A DNA stretch of 16,910 nt, from assembly GCA_021159525.1 (NCBI GenBank), contig JAGHEC010000466.1:1-16910 (forward strand). The letters are read 5' to 3'. A program made the position numbers and the translations under genes. The notes beneath the pieces were generated by a model. That model was not told where the DNA came from, did not search any database, and saw only the letters and a program-made list of their open reading frames with translations. Source of the stretch: Deltaproteobacteria bacterium (GTDB lineage: Bacteria; Desulfobacterota; DSM-4660; Desulfatiglandales; Desulfatiglandaceae). This document shows, in pieces, positions 7,246 to 12,965 of the stretch (its first letter is position 1; the number at the start of each line of letters is the position of its first letter).

Positions 7246-8802
7246 CTATTCCCATTCGATGGTGGCGGGGGGCTTGGAAGAGATGTCGAAAACAACCCGG
7301 TTGACCCCCTTGACGCTGTTGATGATCCGGTTGGAAATCCTGCCCATGACATCGTAGGGGATCTTGGACCAGTCCGCGGTCATGGCGTCCAGGCTGTCCA
7401 CCACCCGGACCGCAATGGCATTTTCATAGGTCCGCTCGTCGCCCATCACCCCCACAGTGCGGATGGGGAGAAGCACGGCAAAGGATTGCCAGACCTTTTC
7501 GTAGAGCCCGGCCATGGTGATCTCTTCGATCACGATGGCATCCGCGGCCCTCACCATCTCCAGCCGCTCCCGGTCGATCTCGCCCAGGATCCTCACGGCC
7601 AGGCCCGGCCCGGGAAAGGGCTGACGGACGATCAACTCCCTTGGGAGACCCAGTTCCGTCCCCACCTGACGGACCTCGTCCTTAAAGAGTTCCCGGAGCG
7701 GTTCGATCAGTTCGAGGTTCATGACCTCGGGCAGGCCGCCCACATTGTGGTGGCTCTTGATAGTGGCAGACGGCCCATTGAAGGAGATGCTCTCAATTAC
7801 ATCCGGGTAAAGGGTCCCCTGGGCCAGAAAACGGGCCTCTCCCAGTTCCGCTGCCTGTGCCTCAAAGACCCCGATGAATTCTTTTCCGATAATCTTTCGC
7901 TTTGCTTCCGGATCCGCCACGCCTCTGAGGCGGCGCAGGAAATGCTCCGAGGCGTCCACCAGGTGGAGATCCATGCCGTAATGCTGCTGAAAGAGCTCCA
8001 TGACCTCTTGGGCTTCCCCCTTGCGCAAGAGGCCGTTGTCCACCAGGATGCAGGACAATTGGTCCCTGATGGCCCGGTGGAGGAGGACCGCCGTGACAGA
8101 CGAGTCCACGCCCCCGGACAGACCGCAGATCACGCGATCCTTGCCGATCAGGTCTCTGAGGGCCTCGATTGTTTTCTTGACAAACGAGGCCATGTCCCAT
8201 GATGGCTCGCACCTGCAGATCCTGAAGAGAAAGTTCCTTAAGACCCTGGCTCCGTCCGGGGTATGGGCCACCTCCGGATGGAACTGGACCCCGAACAGCC
8301 GTCTGGTCGCATCGGCCATGGCCGCCACCGGGCTGTTCTTGCTTCGGGCAAGGGCGGAAAATCCTTCAGGCATGCGATTGATCCGGTCGCCGTGGCTCAT
8401 CCAGACCGTTCGCGTCCCTCCATTTCCAAGCCCGTGAAAGAGATCGCGGTCGTCTTCTATAAAAAGATCGGCGTTTCCGTATTCCCGGTTGCCCGCTTTT
8501 CCCACATCTCCGCCTAAGACCCGGGTGAGATATTGCATGCCGTAGCAGATGCCAAGAACAGGAACCCCCAGATCAAAAACAGCCGGATCGGCAAGGGGCG
8601 CGTCCTCATCATAGATGCTGGCCGGCCCCCCTGACAGGATGATCCCTTTTGGGGAAAAGGCCCGGATGGTCTCAACGGCCATGTTAAAGGGGTGGATCTC
8701 GGAGTAGACCTTGGCCTCCCGCACCCGCCTTGCAATGAGCTGGGTGGTCTGGGATCCGAAGTCCAGGATCAGTATCTTCTGAGTGTAAAGGTCGGTGGTC
8801 AT
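7246..8802 (-). CDS. guaA: GMP synthase (glutamine-hydrolysing)
   Basis: A 518-residue cytosolic enzyme that aminates XMP to GMP with glutamine and ATP, the last step of guanine nucleotide synthesis. Seen: a class I glutamine amidotransferase domain with nucleophile C86 in GICYGMQ and H175/E177 in GVQFHPEVAHT; the ATP pyrophosphatase P-loop LSGGVDSS (228-235); and the GMP synthase C-terminal dimerisation domain ending in PPATIEWE. Length is normal for the family. Start ATG at 8802 is preceded only by a weak GAGTGA. It stands alone on the minus strand: it converges with the lipoprotein gene and diverges from the DUF898 gene across the repeat cluster. No intrinsic terminator was seen after its stop, only the outer inverted repeat at 7188-7201. 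No guanine-sensing riboswitch was recognised upstream. Confidence 0.97.
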   Translation of the reverse strand: MTTDLYTQKILILDFGSQTTQLIARRVREAKVYSEIHPFNMAVETIRAFSPKGIILSGGPASIYDEDAPLADPAVFDLGVPVLGICYGMQYLTRVLGGDVGKAGNREYGNADLFIEDDRDLFHGLGNGGTRTVWMSHGDRINRMPEGFSALARSKNSPVAAMADATRRLFGVQFHPEVAHTPDGARVLRNFLFRICRCEPSWDMASFVKKTIEALRDLIGKDRVICGLSGGVDSSVTAVLLHRAIRDQLSCILVDNGLLRKGEAQEVMELFQQHYGMDLHLVDASEHFLRRLRGVADPEAKRKIIGKEFIGVFEAQAAELGEARFLAQGTLYPDVIESISFNGPSATIKSHHNVGGLPEVMNLELIEPLRELFKDEVRQVGTELGLPRELIVRQPFPGPGLAVRILGEIDRERLEMVRAADAIVIEEITMAGLYEKVWQSFAVLLPIRTVGVMGDERTYENAIAVRVVDSLDAMTADWSKIPYDVMGRISNRIINSVKGVNRVVFDISSKPPATIEWE

Positions 8803-8904
8803 GGATCACTCAATTGAAACCGCGTCAGCCGTCAGATTCTTTGTTTGCAACTTCCCCGCAACGCGCGAAGAAGTTTGCCCGTGGGGGTCTCTGCCCAACG
8901 GCTG

Positions 8905-9070
8905 CAAAAACCGAATACAGCTCCTGGGAACGGCAGCAGGGCTTTAACATACAGTCTGTTCCAGCCCCAAGGAAACTCTCATAAGACGGTAGTCCTTGCA
9001 GCCTTTTTACATAAAGGCTATTACGAGTCAGGGGGCGGTCGCCGAGCGGTACGTATCCATTTTGTTGTCC
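8905..9070 (+). repeat. Direct repeat unit 1 (166 bp)
   Basis: Matches 9147-9312 at equal length and constant 242-bp offset, about three quarters identical by eye. The best conserved blocks are CAAAAACC at the start, CATAAGACGGTAGTCCT, TTACATAAAGGCTATTACGA and TTTGTTGTCC at the end. A small hairpin GCCTTT...AAAGGC lies near 9001-9018. Confidence 0.8.
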
Positions 9071-9116
9071 CCCCGGCAAAGATTCCACCAAAGCGCCACA
9101 TTGTTATGCCCGCGCG

Positions 9117-9339
9117 GGGGGTCACTGCCTCCCCTCCAAGACGGGACAAAAACCGGTTACAGCTCTTGGGAACGGCGGCAGAGCGTTGGAATTCGTTCTG
9201 GTCCAGCCCCAAGAACAATCTTTCATAAGACGGTAGTCCTCGCCGCCTTTACATAAAGGCTATTACGAGTCTCGGGGCGGCCGACGAGCGCTGCGTACGC
9301 ATTTTGTTGTCCCGTCGTGGAGGGGAGGCAGAGACCCCC
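9117..9339. repeat. 223-bp element with 33-bp terminal inverted repeats
   Basis: The left end 9117-9149 (starts GGGGGTCACTGCCTCCCC) matches the reverse complement of 9307-9339 at 31 of 33 positions by eye. The symmetry weakly continues outward (GCCCGCG near 9109-9115 against the complement of CGCGGGC near 9344-9350). This is either a MITE-like element or the stem of a long structured RNA. There is no transposase frame inside and no obvious target duplication. Confidence 0.75.
9147..9312 (+). repeat. Direct repeat unit 2 (166 bp)
   Basis: Second copy of the unit at 8905-9070. The hairpin is kept as GCCTTT-ACAT-AAAGGC (9244-9259), with a shorter loop than in unit 1 but the same stem. This copy alone is enclosed by a long inverted repeat (9117-9339). 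Confidence 0.8.
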
Positions 9340-9471
9340 GTACCGCGGGCGGGAAAAATCGAATACAGCCCGGGGACCGGAGGCAGAGACCCCGATAGCA
9401 AACTTTTTAGCACGTTCCAGAGAAGTTAGAGAAATAGTCTGAACGCCGAACCTCTAAGTGAGGAGGATGCG

Positions 9472-11019
9472 ATGCCGAAGGGAAACTGTGAGTTCACTGG
9501 CAGCGGCAGGCAGTATCTCGAGGTCTTCTTTATCCATATTTTTTTGTTGGGGATTATCTCTCTTGGGATTTATGGGCCGTGGGCATGGGTCAGACTCCTT
9601 CGTCTGCGGGCATCCCATACGCGGATCAACGGGAAGCCCATGACCTTCACGGGCACCGGGGCCCAGTTGTTCGTCCTTGGCCTGATAAACGGACTGCTGA
9701 CCGTCGTTACCCTTGGCATCTACTGGCCCTGGGCTGCCTGCCGGGTTTCAGAATGGAAGGCCCGAAACACGCTGGTGGACGGCAGACCCAGTGAATTTAC
9801 AGGGAGAGGGCACGGTCTATTCCTGTTTTCCCTAATCCATTTTTTCATCCTGCCGGCCCTGACGCTTGGCCTTTACTATTTTTACGGTATGTACCGGTAC
9901 TATGCCTGGAAGCAGGAGCACTGCCGGTACGGTGGGGCCAGGACCTCTTTTGGGGGCGATTTCCGGGGCGTACTGAAGATATTTCTGATTATCGCGGTCC
10001 TCGTGGGGGCCGTGCCGGCCATCGGCGGGCTGCTCACTATCCCTGCGCTGGAATCGGCCTCATCCCTCATTTGCCTCCTGGTCTCCCCCTGGCTTATTGC
10101 CATGTATTTCAAGTGGGAGACCGAGGGGCTGGTTGTAGGAGATGAGGAAGGGGTCGAGCATTTTCCGACTCTGAAAACGCCTGTCGTGCGGGTGGTCCTC
10201 TTTGTCGTGATTGTCATATTTGCTGCGGCGACTGCGGGCCTGTATGTCAAGGACCAAATCGAGAAGGCCTTGTCTGAGATGGGCGGTCCGGGCCTGTCTC
10301 TCGGAGAAAAATATGTTAAGAAGTCTTCACCCGTAAGGGGGATCGTAAAACAGCCCGGAGCCAACCCCCCCGCGCCCACGGTCAGGAAGCCCTATCCCCG
10401 AGGCGTAAAGAAACGGCCTTCGGCCCAGAAGAAAGTTCAGGGAAAATCGATTGTCCCTGTATGGATTTCCCCTGCAGAAGAAAAGAGGCTGTCCCGGGAA
10501 AGTTATGAGAGGCGGATCAGAGATCTGGATGCCTTTATCGACAAGTATGGACGGAACGCTGATGCCTATTATACCCGGGGATGTCTGTACGCACGCATGG
10601 GAGATCTGGAAAAGGCTTATGAAGACTTTACCTGGGCCATCGCCATCAATCACCGGAGCAGCGACGCCTTTTACAACAGGGGGATGGTGTTGGCGAGGAT
10701 GGACAAATATGACCTGGCAATCAAGGATTTTGACGAGGCCATTGAACTGGACCCCCATGCGGCGGATGCCTACTGCAACCGGGGAAATGCCTATTTTCAA
10801 TCGGGAAAGAATGACCTTGCCATGAAGGACTATAACAAGGCCATACAGTTGAAACCGAATGACCCGGACCTTTATTATAACCGGGGTCTCGTCCATCTCT
10901 CCGAAGGGAGAAAGCAAGCGGCCAAGGCCGATTTCAGGAAGGCCGTTAAACTGAGAGACAGGCCTCCGGCCGTGGAGGTGGAAGAACAGACCGGTGTCCA
11001 TACCAGGGCTGCAAAGTGA
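9472..11019 (+). CDS. DUF898 membrane protein with C-terminal TPR domain
   Basis: A 515-residue inner-membrane protein of unknown function. The N-terminal half is DUF898-like (YjgN type) and built from three tandem repeats of about 50 residues at 8-58, 59-108 and 109-158. Each opens with FTGxG, runs through a membrane helix to LG(I/L)Y-x-(P/F)-(W/Y), and ends in a basic stretch and a Gly. Further membrane helices lie near 168-190, 195-212 and 238-258. A Pro/Lys-rich linker (about 283-330) leads to four TPR units from about 364 to 495 (ADAYYTRGCLYARMGDLEKA and similar), which bind partner proteins in known cases. AGGAGG (9461-9466) stands 5 bases before the ATG and fixes the start. The 4Fe-4S gene begins 55 bases downstream and may share the transcript. 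Whether the TPR domain is cytoplasmic or periplasmic cannot be decided from sequence alone. Confidence 0.8.
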   Translation: MPKGNCEFTGSGRQYLEVFFIHIFLLGIISLGIYGPWAWVRLLRLRASHTRINGKPMTFTGTGAQLFVLGLINGLLTVVTLGIYWPWAACRVSEWKARNTLVDGRPSEFTGRGHGLFLFSLIHFFILPALTLGLYYFYGMYRYYAWKQEHCRYGGARTSFGGDFRGVLKIFLIIAVLVGAVPAIGGLLTIPALESASSLICLLVSPWLIAMYFKWETEGLVVGDEEGVEHFPTLKTPVVRVVLFVVIVIFAAATAGLYVKDQIEKALSEMGGPGLSLGEKYVKKSSPVRGIVKQPGANPPAPTVRKPYPRGVKKRPSAQKKVQGKSIVPVWISPAEEKRLSRESYERRIRDLDAFIDKYGRNADAYYTRGCLYARMGDLEKAYEDFTWAIAINHRSSDAFYNRGMVLARMDKYDLAIKDFDEAIELDPHAADAYCNRGNAYFQSGKNDLAMKDYNKAIQLKPNDPDLYYNRGLVHLSEGRKQAAKADFRKAVKLRDRPPAVEVEEQTGVHTRAAK

Positions 11020-11074
11020 TGTCTACAAGGAAGGTCTGAAAACATGGATTGCAGGAAAACGAGGGAGCAAAATC

Positions 11075-12244
11075 ATGGCTGAAAATTCGTTGGAAGAAAA
11101 ATATCGGTCTGCTGCCGGCGTGGTGTGCCGACAGGGAATGTTTCCGTTTCCGGTCAACGACCCCACCCTGGCCATCCTGAAACACGTGATCCAGGACGAT
11201 GAAGACGAACTGGATTTGATCTGCGCATTCGGCAAAAAGGTCTCCCAGACCCTGGAGGAGTTGACGGTATCAAGCGGGTTTTCCCCGGATAAGGCCGATC
11301 AGCTTGCCTCAAGCCTTGCCCGCAAAGGACTTGTTTTCAACCAGCCCAATTCAGCCGGGGTCATGATCTACCGGCTTCTCCCCCTTATGAACGTGGGCCT
11401 GATGGAATACAAGTTCATGACCGAACTCACGGGCGATGAACAGGAACGGGAGCTGGCCCATCTGTTCCAGGCCCTTCTGAACGGGGTCAGGGATCAGGTC
11501 CAGGCCAATTATGACACCCTCGTGCCTGCGCTCAAATCGGCCCCGCCCGTGGATCGCACTGTTCCTTCCCGGGTGACAGATGATGGAAAGCCGATCCGGA
11601 TCATCCCTGTTGACAGGAAGGTTGCGATTCCAGACGAGTTTGTTTTCCCCAGCCAGTCGGTGGACGAGATTATCGACAAGTTTGACGAGATTGCGGTAGG
11701 ACACTGTTTCTGCCGTCAGCGCCAGAAGGTTCTCGGGAAACCCTGTGCCACCAATGCGCCCACACGCAATTGCTTTACCTTTGGAAAGTCGGCCCGTCAC
11801 ACGGTTGCTCAGGGCTTTGCCGAGATGGTGAGCAAGGAAGAGGCGCGACGGATTATGCGGGAGGCGGAAGAGGCCGGTCTGGTGCACAAGGCCTTTCATC
11901 CGGGCTCCAATGTGTCGCGGCCCGAGACCAGCATCTGCAACTGCTGCAAGGATTGCTGTGATACCCTGAACCTGTGGCGGGAAGGGGCATTTCCGCTGAT
12001 CAATTCCACCTATTACCTCTCTGTTATCGACCCGGACCTGTGCTCAGGATGCGGCATCTGTGTGGAACGGTGCCCCACGGATGCAATCCGGTTGAATGAT
12101 GAGGGAACCACGGCCGAACGGGATGAAAAATCGTGCTTTGGATGCGGGGTCTGCGCCCGCTTCTGTCCGGAAGGGGCCATATCCCTTCAAGAGGGACTGC
12201 GCCGGGTCATGGTCCTCCCGCCCCGGCTGCGATCCGATCCCTGA
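11075..12244 (+). CDS. Cysteine-rich 4Fe-4S ferredoxin-type protein
   Basis: A 389-residue cytosolic iron-sulfur protein without signal peptide or membrane helix. The C-terminus carries two classic [4Fe-4S] motifs, CSGCGICVERCP (C323-C333) and CFGCGVCARFCP (C354-C364). Before them is a second cysteine set: HCFCR (C211, C213), C224, C233 and CNCCKDCC (C288-C295), which could hold another cluster. The N-terminal part (about 1-150) is helical and resembles a winged-helix fold (LTVSSGFSPDKADQLASSLARKGLV). Proteins of this layout are common in anaerobic sulfate reducers and syntrophs, where they are annotated only as 4Fe-4S proteins; electron transfer or redox sensing is inferred. An in-frame ATG at 10994 overlaps the previous gene; the ATG at 11075 is chosen because GAGGGAG (11061-11067) precedes it and the encoded start is conserved-looking. 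A terminator follows directly. Confidence 0.85.
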   Translation: MAENSLEEKYRSAAGVVCRQGMFPFPVNDPTLAILKHVIQDDEDELDLICAFGKKVSQTLEELTVSSGFSPDKADQLASSLARKGLVFNQPNSAGVMIYRLLPLMNVGLMEYKFMTELTGDEQERELAHLFQALLNGVRDQVQANYDTLVPALKSAPPVDRTVPSRVTDDGKPIRIIPVDRKVAIPDEFVFPSQSVDEIIDKFDEIAVGHCFCRQRQKVLGKPCATNAPTRNCFTFGKSARHTVAQGFAEMVSKEEARRIMREAEEAGLVHKAFHPGSNVSRPETSICNCCKDCCDTLNLWREGAFPLINSTYYLSVIDPDLCSGCGICVERCPTDAIRLNDEGTTAERDEKSCFGCGVCARFCPEGAISLQEGLRRVMVLPPRLRSDP

Positions 12245-12257
12245 GTTCATCCAGAAC

Positions 12258-12298
12258 AAAAAAGACATTTCATCCATTCACGATGAAATGCCTTTTTT
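12258..12298. terminator. Bidirectional intrinsic terminator between the 4Fe-4S gene and cspA
   Basis: A 16-bp stem pairs 12258-12273 with 12283-12298, with a single A-C mismatch and a 9-base loop. The stem is bounded by six A on one side and six T on the other, so it works as a Rho-independent terminator in both directions for the two convergent genes. It starts 13 bases after the 4Fe-4S stop codon and ends 20 bases before the cspA stop. Confidence 0.92.
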
Positions 12299-12317
12299 AC
12301 TGTGAGAAAATTCGAAA

Positions 12318-12518
12318 TTAAATGACGGTTACATTGACCGCAGCCGGACCTTTCTGGCCCTGCTCAATGTCAAAGGTAACCTGGTCGCCTTCTTCAAGGG
12401 ATTTAAACCCGGATGAATTGATACCTGAAAAGTGAACAAATACATCCGGACCGTCTTCCTGTTCGATGAAGCCAAAACCTTTTTTGTTATTGAACCATTT
12501 AACAGTTCCGGTCGCCAT
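12318..12518 (-). CDS. Cold-shock domain protein (CspA family)
   Basis: A 66-residue single-domain nucleic-acid binding protein that melts RNA secondary structure and acts as RNA chaperone or antiterminator. Both RNA-binding motifs are present: KGFGFI (RNP1, about 13-18) and VFVHF (RNP2, about 26-30). The start MATGTVKWFN and the end AAVNVTVI are typical, as is the length. A strong ribosome binding site, GAAAGGAGGG (complement of 12526-12535), stands 7 bases before the ATG at 12518. It has its own promoter and a leader of about 120 bases. Which csp paralogue this is cannot be decided, so no symbol is given; cold induction is not guaranteed since many family members are constitutive. Confidence 0.95.
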   Translation of the reverse strand: MATGTVKWFNNKKGFGFIEQEDGPDVFVHFSGINSSGFKSLEEGDQVTFDIEQGQKGPAAVNVTVI

Positions 12519-12548
12519 CGTGGCACCCTCCTTTCACAAGTTTTAGTG

Positions 12549-12597
12549 GTTCTAAACTCGGGTTGCCACTTTGTTAAATGGATCTTCCCTTTAGAAC
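12549..12597 (-). promoter_or_regulatory. Stem-loop candidate in the cspA leader RNA
   Basis: GTTCTAAA (complement of 12590-12597) pairs perfectly with TTTAGAAC (complement of 12549-12556) in the minus-strand transcript, 8 bp with a 33-base loop. A shorter stem AGTGG/CCACT (12566-12570 with 12545-12549) shares one base with it, so the two may compete. Leaders of cold-shock genes are often temperature-responsive, but the ribosome binding site at 12526-12535 is outside both stems. Confidence 0.35.
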
Positions 12598-12646
12598 ACA
12601 ACCTGCCCGCCAGAAACCAGGAACGGACTTATTACAAGACAAAAAT

Positions 12647-12676
12647 ATTTTACAACCAACCTTAAATAAAAATCAA
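12647..12676 (-). promoter_or_regulatory. Sigma70-type promoter candidate for cspA
   Basis: On the minus strand TTGATT (complement of 12671-12676) and TAAAAT (complement of 12647-12652) are spaced by 18 bases: 4 of 6 and 5 of 6 consensus matches. The surrounding DNA is clearly AT-rich compared with the genes. Transcription would begin near 12640, leaving a leader of about 120 bases, usual for csp mRNAs. Confidence 0.5.
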
Positions 12677-12867
12677 GGAAAATAAACATTATTTCAGGAT
12701 CGGCCTGTTTTTTATGAGTTCGTGGGCCCTTGGAGATGCACGCCTCCCTGGGAGAGAAAACCATATCTGTATCTTTTATCAGTGTCCTGCCGGCTGCATC
12801 ATTATTGCTATTGCTGCTACCTTAGGCGCCTCAGTCATTACAAAAGATAAATAGCCGCTGAATTATC

Positions 12868-12927
12868 TGCCCCCGCTGGTACGTTCGGTGTGATCCCTGG
12901 AATTATTGAGGTATTACCATTTGGTAA
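12868..12927 (+). repeat. Diverged half copy of the palindromic repeat (copy C) with a small perfect palindrome
   Basis: 12868-12912 aligns with the right half of the full element (about 7100-7143), roughly 75 percent identical by eye, and keeps the end motif TTATTGAG (12903-12910). It is followed directly by the perfect palindrome TTACCA-TT-TGGTAA (12914-12927). It lies in the 447-bp gap downstream of the GH57 gene and upstream of the cspA promoter. The rest of that gap (about 12680-12865) shows no feature I can support. Confidence 0.55.
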
Positions 12928-12965
12928 GCTGTGAATAGATGTGACGCGACGCACCGTCTCAATAT

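Larger units (their letters stand above)
8838..9438. repeat. About 600-bp cluster of direct and inverted repeats between guaA and the DUF898 gene
   Basis: This fills most of the 669-bp gene-free gap. The two ends are inverted relatives: about 8838-8895 read forward resembles the reverse complement of about 9378-9438, sharing GTTTGC, GGGGTCTCTGCC and an AACTTC block (roughly two thirds identical by eye). Inside are two direct copies 242 bp apart (8905-9070 and 9147-9312), a short third partial copy near 9353-9390 sharing CGAATACAGC, and a strong inverted repeat around the second copy. Open frames of up to 127 codons cross it, but they read through the repeats and resemble no known protein. Confidence 0.75.

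Noticed and set aside
7168..8202. A 344-codon plus-strand open frame opposite guaA
   Set aside because: Antisense shadow of guaA, with His/Asp/Pro-rich translation typical of such frames.
8845..9256. Two overlapping open frames (127 and 86 codons) in the repeat cluster, both encoding an HKTVVLAAF-like stretch
   Set aside because: They cross the direct repeats, and the shared peptide follows from the repeated DNA. No ribosome binding site or protein-like composition supports them.
8838..9438. CRISPR array or c-di-GMP riboswitch tandem
   Set aside because: Repeat units are 166 bp with a 242-bp period, not short direct repeats with unique spacers, and the GEMM core motifs are absent.
12714..12854. 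A 46-codon plus-strand frame ending in a hydrophobic stretch and TKDK
   Set aside because: No ribosome binding site precedes the ATG and nothing in the peptide is recognisable. It could be a decayed gene fragment, but chance is not excluded.
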